DNA of 64,000 bases from MVYY01 sp012517575 (lineage in GTDB: Bacteria; Bacteroidota; Bacteroidia; Bacteroidales; Paludibacteraceae). The DNA lies in assembly GCA_031629035.1 (NCBI GenBank), contig JAVLUG010000009.1, positions 62,001 to 126,000 of the forward strand. Direction: 5' to 3'. Below the pieces are notes generated by a model, which saw only the letters and a list, made by a program, of their open reading frames with translations, had not been told where the DNA came from and made no database searches. Both the position numbers and the translations under genes were made by a program. This document shows positions 9,790 to 18,458 of the stretch, piece by piece (position 1 is the first letter of the stretch; each line of letters begins with the position of its first letter).

Positions 9790-9797
9790 CAAAAATA
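9790..9797 (-). promoter_or_regulatory. recQ -7 promoter element
   Basis: On the minus strand this reads TATTTTTG, a match to TAnnTTTG, about 22 bp upstream of the recQ start. It implies a very short leader and decides the recQ start at 9767. Confidence 0.5.
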
Positions 9798-9967
9798 ATG
9801 ATTTTTAGGGAAAGTTAGGTTTTTGACATGCAAATCTGGAAACAAAAACAAGAAAAATATATCAACTAAAAATAGATTTTTTTCTCATCAAATGAAGTGA
9901 ACATTCTGTTTCTTTCCATTGCTATTCTGACTTCGTTTTATAAATTTTAAAAATAATCATCTGAAAA

Positions 9968-10000
9968 TTTGGCTGATACCTTTCAAATTTTGTTACTTTG
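9968..10000 (+). promoter_or_regulatory. topA promoter
   Basis: TTTG at 9968-9971 and TTACTTTG at 9993-10000 (one mismatch to TAnnTTTG), 21 bp apart. The ATG of topA follows at 10044. Confidence 0.55.
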
Positions 10001-10043
10001 CAGGCAATTTTAAAAGACCGCTTATTAAAATTAAAGTTGTAGT

Positions 10044-12488
10044 ATGCCAAAAAACCTTGTTATTGTAGAATCTCCGGCCAAAGCCAAAACTATTGAAAAA
10101 TTTCTGGGAAAAGAATACCATGTCGTTTCGAGTTACGGACACATTCGTGATTTGTCCGAAAAAGGCATCGGTATTGATTTTGAACACAATTATCAGCCCA
10201 AATACAAAGTTTTACCCGACAAGAAAAAGCTGGTTTCAGAATTGAAGAAAGCCACCGAACAGGCCGAGTTGGTTTGGCTGGCATCTGATGAAGACCGCGA
10301 AGGAGAAGCCATTGCCTGGCACTTGTCCGAAGAGTTGAAACTTCCAAAAGAAAAAACACGCAGAATTGTTTTTCATGAAATAACGAAAGATGCCATAGTT
10401 CATGCCATAGAACATCCCCGTGATTTGGATTTGAATCTGGTTGATGCCCAGCAGGCGCGTCGTGTACTCGACCGGATTGTGGGTTTTGAACTTTCTCCGC
10501 TATTATGGAAAAAAATTCGTCCTTCTCTTTCGGCAGGGCGTGTTCAGTCGGTAGCGGTTCGCCTGATAGTTGAACGAGAAAGAGAAATCAATCAATTTGT
10601 TCCCGAATCATCCTATCGTATAACGGCAATTTTCAGTACAACGGACAAAGACGGTAAACCCGTAGAATTGAAAGCAGAGCTGCAGCAGCGTTTTTCCACC
10701 AAAGAAGAAGCATTCAACTTCTTGAATCAATGCAAAGAAACAGCCTTTCGGGTGGAAAACATTACGACCAAACCGGCTAAAAGATCCCCGGCTCCTCCTT
10801 TTACCACTTCTACTCTTCAGCAGGAAGCTGCACGGAAACTCGGTTTCTCGGTTTCTCAAACCATGCTGATAGCTCAGCACCTTTACGAATCGGGGAAAAT
10901 TACTTATATGCGTACTGATTCGGTGAATCTGTCGGATTTTGCTTTAAAAGCTGCTGAAGAGGAAATTAACAGCATGTTGGGGAAAAGATACTGGAAACTG
11001 CGACATTTTGTTACAAAGACCAAAGGTGCACAAGAAGCTCACGAGGCCATTCGTCCCACCTACATGAATGTTCACGATATTGAAGGTTCAGATCAGGAAA
11101 AGCGATTGTATGACTTGATATGGAAACGTACTTTGGCTTCGCAAATGGCAGATGCGGAATTTGAAAAAACTACCATTCAAATTGGAATGGAAAATCTTCC
11201 CTATCAGTTTGTTGCTTCGGGCGAAGTGATTTTGTTTGATGGGTTTCTCCATTTGTATAGTGAATCGACAGATGACGAGTCAGATTCAGAAAAATTGGAA
11301 ATTTTACCGGTGGTGAATGTGGGAGAAAAGTTGTTGCCAAAGGAAATTGTCGCTCAGGAACGCTTTACCCAACGTCCTCCGCGATATACAGAAGCCAGCT
11401 TGGTGCGAAAACTCGAAGAATTGGGCATCGGACGGCCTTCGACGTATGCTCCAACCATTTCTACCATTCAAAACCGAAAATATATCGAAAAAGGCAATCG
11501 TCCCGGCGAAAAGCGAACCTACAACATACTGAAGCTCATTAACGGAAAAATTTCCGACCAGTCGGCCACGGAAATAACCGGCGCCGAGAAAGCAAAACTT
11601 TTCCCGACAGATATTGGCATTGTTGTCAACGATTTTTTAATCGAATATTTTCCCGGCATTCTGAGCTACAACTTTACGGCCAATGTAGAAAAGGAATTTG
11701 ATGAAGTGGCGACAGGGAAAGTTGGTTGGACGCAAGTGATCGACAAGTTTTACAAAAAATTTCATCCCACGGTTGAAAAAACCTTAACTTCATCCGAGCG
11801 AAAAGTCGGCGGCCGAACATTGGGAACTGATCCCAAAACAGGAAAGCCGGTAACGGCGAAAATTGGAAGATACGGGCCGTACGTACAGATTGGAACAGCT
11901 GAAGACACTGAAAATCCTGTTTTTGCTTCGCTGCGTCCGGGTCAATCCATCGACAACATTACACTTGAGGAAGCACTCGATTTGTTTAAACTTCCGCGTG
12001 AAGTTGGAGAATTTGAAGGAAAAATGCTGACTGTGGCCATTGGGCGTTTTGGCCCTTATATCCGACAGGGAAATTCGTTCTATTCTATACCGAAAGGGGA
12101 AGATCCGCTAAACATTTCACTGGAACGTGCCATAGAAATTATCCTGAACAAGCGGGAGGAAGAAAAGAAGAAAATCATCAAAACTTTAGGCGAAAACAAC
12201 CAAATTCAAATTCTAAACGGACGCTTTGGACCTTATATTTCTTTTGAGAAAAAGAACTACAAAATTCCTAAAAATATAGATCCTGCCGCTTTGACCTATG
12301 AGCAATGCATGGAAATGATTCAGGAACAGGTCGGGACTGAAAAAAAAGGTAAAAAGGGAAATTCGAAGAAACCCCTTTTGACCGAAAAACCGACAAAAAC
12401 TGCTAAATCTACCAAAACCGCTAAAACAACCAAAACATCAAAAACCAAAAAATCTACAACTGCCACCAAGAGAAAGAATAATACCTAA
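10044..12488 (+). CDS. topA: DNA topoisomerase I (type IA)
   Basis: Relaxes negative supercoils by single-strand passage. The 814-residue protein begins with a TOPRIM domain containing SDEDREGEA (acidic residues D82 and D84). The catalytic tyrosine is Y288 in ITYMRTDS. The C-terminus carries three topoisomerase C-terminal repeats (GRYGPYVQIG, GRFGPYIRQG, GRFGPYISF) instead of zinc fingers, then a Lys/Thr-rich tail of about 40 residues (KTAKTTKTSKTKK) likely to bind DNA non-specifically. Downstream of its stop only the left arm of a terminator is present; an intact copy with the same flanking sequence sits beyond the SulP gene. Confidence 0.98.
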   Translation: MPKNLVIVESPAKAKTIEKFLGKEYHVVSSYGHIRDLSEKGIGIDFEHNYQPKYKVLPDKKKLVSELKKATEQAELVWLASDEDREGEAIAWHLSEELKLPKEKTRRIVFHEITKDAIVHAIEHPRDLDLNLVDAQQARRVLDRIVGFELSPLLWKKIRPSLSAGRVQSVAVRLIVEREREINQFVPESSYRITAIFSTTDKDGKPVELKAELQQRFSTKEEAFNFLNQCKETAFRVENITTKPAKRSPAPPFTTSTLQQEAARKLGFSVSQTMLIAQHLYESGKITYMRTDSVNLSDFALKAAEEEINSMLGKRYWKLRHFVTKTKGAQEAHEAIRPTYMNVHDIEGSDQEKRLYDLIWKRTLASQMADAEFEKTTIQIGMENLPYQFVASGEVILFDGFLHLYSESTDDESDSEKLEILPVVNVGEKLLPKEIVAQERFTQRPPRYTEASLVRKLEELGIGRPSTYAPTISTIQNRKYIEKGNRPGEKRTYNILKLINGKISDQSATEITGAEKAKLFPTDIGIVVNDFLIEYFPGILSYNFTANVEKEFDEVATGKVGWTQVIDKFYKKFHPTVEKTLTSSERKVGGRTLGTDPKTGKPVTAKIGRYGPYVQIGTAEDTENPVFASLRPGQSIDNITLEEALDLFKLPREVGEFEGKMLTVAIGRFGPYIRQGNSFYSIPKGEDPLNISLERAIEIILNKREEEKKKIIKTLGENNQIQILNGRFGPYISFEKKNYKIPKNIDPAALTYEQCMEMIQEQVGTEKKGKKGNSKKPLLTEKPTKTAKSTKTAKTTKTSKTKKSTTATKRKNNT

Positions 12489-12511
12489 ATTTCAGGAGCA
12501 GACCTTTGGAG

Positions 12512-12543
12512 TATGATAAGAAATTTGACAGAGGAAGAAAAAT
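12512..12543 (+). repeat. Direct repeat R1, left copy (topA tail/terminator half)
   Basis: A 32-bp sequence identical to 14833-14864. Here it ends with only the left arm of the terminator (GACAGAGGAAGAAAAA); the right arm is missing. Similarity to the right copy extends leftwards into the last codons of topA. Confidence 0.85.
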
Positions 12544-12738
12544 TCTATTTCTTTACGTCAAATGAATTTTTATAACGTAATTTTTTTTAAAAAAAAGTTG
12601 CATTTGTAACTTAAATTCTCTCCGCTCTCGCCGATTTATAATCGGTGGAGTGTTCCGTAGAACAATAAGAAGAAAGTCAAATGAAAAAAAAACGGGAGCT
12701 TTAAGAGCAAGAAAAATGCCCAAAATAAAACAGAAAAT

Positions 12739-12778
12739 ATCAGTTTTATCAACAACTTGTAAAACCTGATTTTTACAG
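12739..12778 (+). repeat. Direct repeat R2, left copy
   Basis: A 40-bp sequence repeated at 14672-14711 with 3 mismatches. It contains a 7-bp hairpin (TGTAAAA / TTTTACA). With its partner it brackets the SulP gene. Confidence 0.75.
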
Positions 12779-12959
12779 GCGAACATCCGATTACAAATCG
12801 GCAGAAGCATGTGAGAAATTTTTTTGGTTTTCCATTTCAAAGATAATTTGAGTTACCTAAATCTCTGCTCACTTTTTTATTTACTTAGGACGCTATGAGT
12901 TTTTGTGATAAAACATATTTTTCAAGTAACATTGAACATTGTATTTAAAGAAAGTTGTT

Positions 12960-14633
12960 ATGATATTTCAACCACGTATTTTCTCAGTACTAAAAACATA
13001 TACTAAAAAACAATTTTACTCTGATTTAATGGCAGGGGTAATTGTTGGCATTGTTGCATTGCCATTGGCTATTGCATTTGGAATTGCTTCAGGAGTTTCA
13101 CCCGAAAAAGGATTATATACCGCCATTATAGCCGGATTCATTATCTCCTTCTTGGGGGGAAGCAAAGTGCAAATTGGTGGACCTACCGGAGCTTTTATAG
13201 TCATAGTGTATGGCATAGTACAACAATACGGAATCACCGGACTTGCTATTGCCACTTTCATTGCAGGCGTAATTCTCGTAGTTATGGGTTTTCTAAAATT
13301 GGGAACCATCATAAAGTTTATACCTTACCCGGTAGTAGTTGGTTTTACAAGTGGTATTGCACTCACAATTTTTGCTACTCAAGTCAAAGATTTTTTAGGA
13401 TTACATATTGAAAGAATGCCGGCAGATTTTATTCAAAAGTGGATAGAATATGTTAAGAATATTTCAACAATCAATGTTTGGGCTCTTTTAGTAGGTATTT
13501 TTACGATTTTAATTATTACGCTAACACCCAAAATTACAAAAAAAATTCCCGGTTCATTGATTGCCATTATTGCTATGACTGCATTGGCTTACCTATTACG
13601 AACCAAATTTGGAATAAATAACATTGAAACGATTGGAGACAAATTTAACATTAGCGCAACATTACCACATGCTACAACTCCTGCAATCAATTTTGATACG
13701 ATCCGAACGCTTTTGCCAGTAGCTTTTACCATTGCCATGTTAGGAGCTATAGAATCTTTACTCTCTGCCACTGTTGCCGATGGAGTCATTGGTGATAGAC
13801 ATGACTCAAACACTGAACTTATTGCTCAAGGAATAGCAAATATAATCACTCCCATTTTCGGTGGAATTCCGGCAACCGGAGCAATTGCACGTACCATGAC
13901 CAATATTAACAATGGAGGTAAAACTCCAATAGCAGGAATTATACATGCCATAGTCTTGGGCATTATTTTACTATTTCTTGGAAACCTAACCAAACATATT
14001 CCAATGGCTTGTTTGGCAGGTGTACTAATGATTGTTGCATACAATATGAGCGAGTGGAGGACATTTCGTTCATTGATGAGAAACTCAAAATCAGATGTTG
14101 CGGTGCTGATAACTACATTTTTATTGACCGTAATTTTTGATTTAACTATTGCCGTCGAAATAGGATTATTAATGGCAATATTACTATTTATAAAACGAAT
14201 ATCAGAAACATCAACAATCTCCGTGTTAACAAATAAAATAGACTCAACTTATGCAGAACAAGGAATGAATAATGATGAACTTGACATTCCAAAGGGAGTT
14301 GAAGTATATGAAATTGAAGGCCCGTTTTTCTTTGGATTAGCCAATAAATTTGATGAAATTATGAAACAAATGGGAGATAAACCACGAATACGAATAATAA
14401 GAATGAGAAATGTTCCTTTTATTGATTCCACCGGAATACACAATTTGGAAAATCTTATTCGCATGTCACACAAAGAAAACATTACAATACTGCTCTCAGG
14501 TGTAAATCAAAACGTGAAAAAAAGCTTGGAAACTGCAAATATCAACCAAATAATAGGTGACGAAAATATTTGTTCAAATATAAACCAAGCTATGCAACGG
14601 GCTAATCAATTGATGAAAAATACAGTAAAATAA
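12960..14633 (+). CDS. SulP family inorganic anion transporter with STAS domain
   Basis: A 557-residue inner-membrane carrier for sulfate, bicarbonate or a related anion; the substrate is not deducible. The N-terminal two thirds hold 10-14 hydrophobic segments and the family signature GIVALPLAIAFGIASG followed by GLYTAIIAGF. The C-terminal STAS domain (about 450-550) contains the conserved FIDSTGIHNLE, equivalent to the DSSG loop of anti-sigma antagonists. The ATG at 12960 (MIFQPRIF) is preferred over the TTG at 12939. The gene lies between R1/R2 repeat copies on both sides and separates topA from an intact terminator, so it looks inserted. Confidence 0.93.
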   Translation: MIFQPRIFSVLKTYTKKQFYSDLMAGVIVGIVALPLAIAFGIASGVSPEKGLYTAIIAGFIISFLGGSKVQIGGPTGAFIVIVYGIVQQYGITGLAIATFIAGVILVVMGFLKLGTIIKFIPYPVVVGFTSGIALTIFATQVKDFLGLHIERMPADFIQKWIEYVKNISTINVWALLVGIFTILIITLTPKITKKIPGSLIAIIAMTALAYLLRTKFGINNIETIGDKFNISATLPHATTPAINFDTIRTLLPVAFTIAMLGAIESLLSATVADGVIGDRHDSNTELIAQGIANIITPIFGGIPATGAIARTMTNINNGGKTPIAGIIHAIVLGIILLFLGNLTKHIPMACLAGVLMIVAYNMSEWRTFRSLMRNSKSDVAVLITTFLLTVIFDLTIAVEIGLLMAILLFIKRISETSTISVLTNKIDSTYAEQGMNNDELDIPKGVEVYEIEGPFFFGLANKFDEIMKQMGDKPRIRIIRMRNVPFIDSTGIHNLENLIRMSHKENITILLSGVNQNVKKSLETANINQIIGDENICSNINQAMQRANQLMKNTVK

Positions 14634-14671
14634 GCCACCATTCCTGCCGATTCTGCAATCAAAAGCCGACC

Positions 14672-14711
14672 ATCAGTTTCATCAACAACCTGTAAAACAT
14701 GATTTTTACAG
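14672..14711 (+). repeat. Direct repeat R2, right copy
   Basis: Matches 12739-12778 at 37 of 40 positions, same orientation, and contains the same 7-bp hairpin. Confidence 0.75.
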
Positions 14712-14832
14712 ATGAAAAATCTTAAAAATCCAATAGATTGCTTTTACAAGCAAACCTCCAATTTTTACTCAGCGGGAGCAAATGAGCGCCAAGAAAAAGA
14801 AAAATCTAAATTTCAAAAACGGCCATTTGGGA

Positions 14833-14864
14833 TATGATAAGAAATTTGACAGAGGAAGAAAAAT
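14833..14864 (+). repeat. Direct repeat R1, right copy
   Basis: Identical to 12512-12543. Similarity extends left to about 14788 and resembles the final codons and stop region of topA, so this is a diverged duplicate of the topA 3' end. Confidence 0.85.
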
Positions 14865-14893
14865 CAGATTTTTTCTTCCTCTGTCGTTTTTTT
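14848..14893 (+). terminator. Strong terminator (probable ancestral topA terminator)
   Basis: A stem of about 17 bp (GACAGAGGAAGAAAAA with its complement ending CTTCCTCTGTC), a tiny loop, then seven T. It now serves the SulP gene. Confidence 0.9.
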
Positions 14894-14988
14894 AAGTGAT
14901 TCAATCACTTTTTTAATATGCTTTTACAATCCGCTTAAACACTAAAAAACGATTGGAATTTTTTTCAAAAGCATTGTAATTTTTTCTC

Positions 14989-15057
14989 CAATGAAACAAA
15001 AATACATCACAATGAAACAAAATTTATAGTGATTGGAAATTGTTCAATATAATTTTG
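14989..15057 (+). promoter_or_regulatory. Candidate activator site and promoter of the fructan locus
   Basis: CAATGAAACAAAA occurs at 14989-15001 and again at 15010-15022, exactly 21 bp apart (two helical turns). A -7 element TAATTTTG follows at 15050-15057, with no good TTTG about 20 bp before it, as expected for an activator-dependent promoter. The hybrid two-component regulator of the locus has an AraC-type DNA-binding domain, and such domains commonly bind direct repeats. The leader to the first gene would be about 85 nt. Confidence 0.5.
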
Positions 15058-15148
15058 TTTTGTAAAAAGAAAATTTCTTTTTGAAAGATAAATGTCTGTA
15101 AATATTTTATTCTAGAAAATATATTATTTTAAAATTACATAAATCAGA

Positions 15149-18100
15149 ATGAAAGCAAATACAATAATTTTTTTATTATTCGGAATATTTTTAATTAATA
15201 GTGGTTTGATTAATGCCGAAGAGAAGAAAATTGGATTTATTGTAACTGATCAACAGGATGATGATGAATTAGCCGCAATGAATTGGTTTCAATCAATATA
15301 TTCTAATTCTAATGGAGATCTTATTTCAGCTTTTGATATTAAAAATAAATTAATTGATTTAAATCAATATAGTGTTTTATGGATTCATATTGATAAAGAA
15401 AATATTTCTGAACCATTGCCTATAATTTTATTGGATAATGAAGTTCTTTCTTCTATTATTAATTTTTATAAAAAAGGAGGAAATCTTTTACTCACAACTC
15501 ACGCAACACAATATTTATATCAAATAGGTAGAACTAAATGTAAACCAAATATTTTCGATAAGGGCTCTGCTAAATTTAATGCAGATGTTTGGAGTATAAA
15601 TCCAAATATTGGCTTAAATTATAATCATTCAAATCATTCTTTATTTAATAACCTTACTACAATTAATGAATTTGACTATCCTACTATACCCTTAATTGGT
15701 TCTGGTTTAAAAGAAGATCATAATTCAATGTGGAATTTAAATCTTTATGGTTATAATGGGAATTTAGTTGATGCATTTGAAAATGATAATGATGCTAATG
15801 TCTTGGCTACATGGGGGCAAGTTACAGATTATTCTTGTGTAGGGATTGTTGAATTTCTTCCTAATAGTGAATATTTTGGGAATTGTATATGTATTGGTGT
15901 TGGAGCTTATGAGTGGAATCAAAATGATAGGTCAAATGTTTATCAATCTAATATTGAAAGATTAACTTCAAATGCAATATCTTATTTATCTTCAGTAGAT
16001 AGTTTTATTCAACCAATCAACCCTGACATTGTAGCACATTTTCCAATGGAACTAAACGAAACCTTCACTTCAGTTAAGGAAATTTGTAGTAACAGAACTT
16101 TTTTAGTGGAAAATTCAAAAATGATTAGAGAAAATATACCTGGTGCTGAAGGTAAAGCTTTAAGATTTGATGGCTTTTCTACCTTCATAAAAGGTAGATT
16201 TAACGTTACAAATTTAAATACTAAAGCTATTTCTTCTTCTATTTGGTGTGCTTTTGAAACTTATCCAATGATGGATATAAATGGAGCTGATATTTCTCAA
16301 ACTTGCATTGCTGGAAATTTAGGAACTGAATCGGGTTTTGCTTTTACGATAAATTGTAATGGACGATATGGATTCGAGGTTTTTATTGATGGAAATAAAG
16401 TCAGTTGTTTTGCGCCAGATAAATTTCCCAAGTATGAGTGGGTAAATTTATCTGCTGTAGTGAGTATTAGAGAGAATGAGATAAAGTTATTTAAAAATAA
16501 CGTATTAATAGCAAAAAAATATTTCGCTGGGAACCAGATTGATATAGGATCTCCTATTTTATATATTGGTAAATCATATGAAGATAAATGGATAGGACCA
16601 TTTAGAACAAATACTGTAAATGGATTGATTGATGATTATAGAATTTATTCTGGAGAACAAGATTTTTCTTCCTTAAAATATACACCAGAAAACTTAGCGG
16701 ATTTAACCATTCCAGAAATACGTTTTCAGAATGACATACAGCGCCCAATTTTTCATCCGATACCGGGTGCAAATTGGACAAATGAACCTCATGGACTTTT
16801 ATATTATAATGATCAATATCATCTGTTTTTTCAAAAAAATGCAAATGGACCATATTGGGGTAGAATTCATTGGGGACATCTTTCAAGTAAAGATCTAATT
16901 TCATGGAAAGAAGAAAAAATTGCAATTGAACCTTCTGAATCTTATGATATAAAAGGAGCATGGTCAGGTTGTATATATTCTGACCCAAGCTTAACTGATA
17001 ATAAACCACATATTTTTTATACTTCAGTAGATTTTGCAAAGGCATCTATATCTGAAGCATATCCATTAGATATTAATTTAATAAATTGGGAGAAAAAAAG
17101 TGTTAATCCAATTATACCATACAAACCTATAGGATTAAGTGACGATTTTAGAGATTGCTATATTTTTAAATCAAGTGGAATTTTTTATTTAATAGTTGGA
17201 ACCAGCAAAGATGGGAAAGGTACAGCTACTTTGCATGAATATGACCCAAATACTAAGTCTTGGAGTAATGATGGTAGAATTTTTTATCAAGCGAGTAATA
17301 CTGACTATGGTACTTTTTGGGAAATGCCTTTTATTGTTCCAATGAATAACGGCAAATGGTTGTTTGGGGTTACACCACTTGGATCAAAAAATGGCGTAGA
17401 AACTTTATATTGGGTAGGAGAAATTGGAATAAATGGGAAATTTATTCCAGATTCTCAATTACCAAAAGAAGTTGAATTAGGAAATATGTCCAGAGATGGG
17501 TTTGGGCTTTTATCTCCATCTATTATGCAAAAGGATGGGAAAAATATAGTAATCGGTATAGTGTCAGACAAACTTAGTGGTGATGATAATAAACGCTTAG
17601 GTTGGGCTCATTTATTTAGTCTTCCACGCGAGTGGTCTTTAGATGAGAATAATAACTTGATACAAAAACCTTTTGAAGGATTAAAAAATTTGAGAGATAA
17701 TACAATATCATATAGTTTGAGCAATCAAAATTTAATTGGGAGTAAGTCTATGTATCCAGTTATGGGAAAAGCAATTGAAATCGAAGGAATTTTTACTATA
17801 TCATCTAATCAAAATCAGCGATTTGGATTTGTGGTTAGAAAGAGTGGTGAAAATGGAATTAAAATTTTTTATGAAACTTCATCAAATAAGTTTATTGTAG
17901 ATGCTCGCAATATTAACAGATTGTCAAATGACAACTGGCTATATAATGGTCTATATGAAAGTGAATTACCTGAAACACTTACACCCGGAGAAAATTTAAA
18001 AATGAATATTTTTATTGATCATTCAATTATGGATATTTTTCTTAATGATAAATGGGCTTTTTCGATAAGAATCTTTCCAACTGATGTTGATTCAGATGGA

Positions 18101-18418
18101 GTTGATGTGTTGGCTGAAGGCGCAGAAACATTTATTAATTCTTTAAATGCTTGGAAATTTTTTTCTTCAAATAACACTAATTTAATAAGAAATACTCAAA
18201 ACGATTCAGCAAAAATTTATTTTAAACATGATGAAATTGTTTATGAGAATATTCCTGAAAACTCTAAAATCAATATATATGATTCATTGGGGAATTTATT
18301 AGTAAACCAAAAAAATATTGAAAATTATAAAGGCAGAGATTTACCAAAAAAAAACTTTTACATTGTACAAATACAAACAGAGGGTAAATTAATAACCAAG
18401 AAAGTCATTAAAAATTGA
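15149..18418 (+). CDS. Secreted DUF4960-like / LamG / GH32 fusion, T9SS cargo
   Basis: 1089 residues. The signal peptide is about 1-23 (ends INAEE). Residues about 25-285 match the next two proteins (DDDELAAMNWF, GGNLLLTTHAT, LKEDHNSMWNL, GVGAYEWNQND) and resemble, from memory, the DUF4960 module of levan-locus surface proteins. Residues about 290-500 look like a LamG/concanavalin domain (ending GLIDDYRIYSGEQ). Residues about 525-1000 are a GH32 five-blade propeller plus sandwich, for beta-fructan hydrolysis. At the nucleophile site it reads NWTNEPHG (E546) instead of the usual Asp, with R668-D669-C670 in place of RDP and the acid/base Glu in WEMP (E725). The last 75 residues form a T9SS type A tail ending KKVIKN. 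Probably an exported surface enzyme. Confidence 0.9.
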   Translation: MKANTIIFLLFGIFLINSGLINAEEKKIGFIVTDQQDDDELAAMNWFQSIYSNSNGDLISAFDIKNKLIDLNQYSVLWIHIDKENISEPLPIILLDNEVLSSIINFYKKGGNLLLTTHATQYLYQIGRTKCKPNIFDKGSAKFNADVWSINPNIGLNYNHSNHSLFNNLTTINEFDYPTIPLIGSGLKEDHNSMWNLNLYGYNGNLVDAFENDNDANVLATWGQVTDYSCVGIVEFLPNSEYFGNCICIGVGAYEWNQNDRSNVYQSNIERLTSNAISYLSSVDSFIQPINPDIVAHFPMELNETFTSVKEICSNRTFLVENSKMIRENIPGAEGKALRFDGFSTFIKGRFNVTNLNTKAISSSIWCAFETYPMMDINGADISQTCIAGNLGTESGFAFTINCNGRYGFEVFIDGNKVSCFAPDKFPKYEWVNLSAVVSIRENEIKLFKNNVLIAKKYFAGNQIDIGSPILYIGKSYEDKWIGPFRTNTVNGLIDDYRIYSGEQDFSSLKYTPENLADLTIPEIRFQNDIQRPIFHPIPGANWTNEPHGLLYYNDQYHLFFQKNANGPYWGRIHWGHLSSKDLISWKEEKIAIEPSESYDIKGAWSGCIYSDPSLTDNKPHIFYTSVDFAKASISEAYPLDINLINWEKKSVNPIIPYKPIGLSDDFRDCYIFKSSGIFYLIVGTSKDGKGTATLHEYDPNTKSWSNDGRIFYQASNTDYGTFWEMPFIVPMNNGKWLFGVTPLGSKNGVETLYWVGEIGINGKFIPDSQLPKEVELGNMSRDGFGLLSPSIMQKDGKNIVIGIVSDKLSGDDNKRLGWAHLFSLPREWSLDENNNLIQKPFEGLKNLRDNTISYSLSNQNLIGSKSMYPVMGKAIEIEGIFTISSNQNQRFGFVVRKSGENGIKIFYETSSNKFIVDARNINRLSNDNWLYNGLYESELPETLTPGENLKMNIFIDHSIMDIFLNDKWAFSIRIFPTDVDSDGVDVLAEGAETFINSLNAWKFFSSNNTNLIRNTQNDSAKIYFKHDEIVYENIPENSKINIYDSLGNLLVNQKNIENYKGRDLPKKNFYIVQIQTEGKLITKKVIKN

Positions 18419-18458
18419 ATTTCTAAACATTTTATGTTCAACCTTAAAATTTAATATT

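Larger units (their letters stand above)
12489..12959. other. Intergenic region topA / SulP with repeat copies
   Basis: About 470 bp without a convincing gene. It contains the left copies of two direct repeats (12512-12543 and 12739-12778) and two small hairpins with CCGAT/ATCGG arms near 12630 and 12787. It looks like the edge of an insertion, not a normal promoter region. Confidence 0.55.
14634..15148. other. Intergenic region SulP / fructan locus
   Basis: 515 bp with no gene. From left to right: right copies of R2 (14672-14711) and R1 (14833-14864), a strong terminator (14848-14893), then an AT-rich promoter region with 13-bp direct repeats at 14989 and 15010 and a -7 element at 15050-15057. 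Confidence 0.75.

Noticed and set aside
9768..9851. N-terminal extension of RecQ by 28 residues
   Set aside because: The extension spans the likely promoter element and does not resemble RecQ N-termini.
12553..12840. 95-residue minus-strand open frame between topA and the SulP gene
   Set aside because: It overlaps repeat copies and hairpins, has low-complexity Phe/Lys-rich translation and no recognisable domain or ribosome-binding site.
16602..17045. 147-residue minus-strand frame inside the fusion GH32
   Set aside because: It lies fully within a well-supported gene on the other strand and has no family features.
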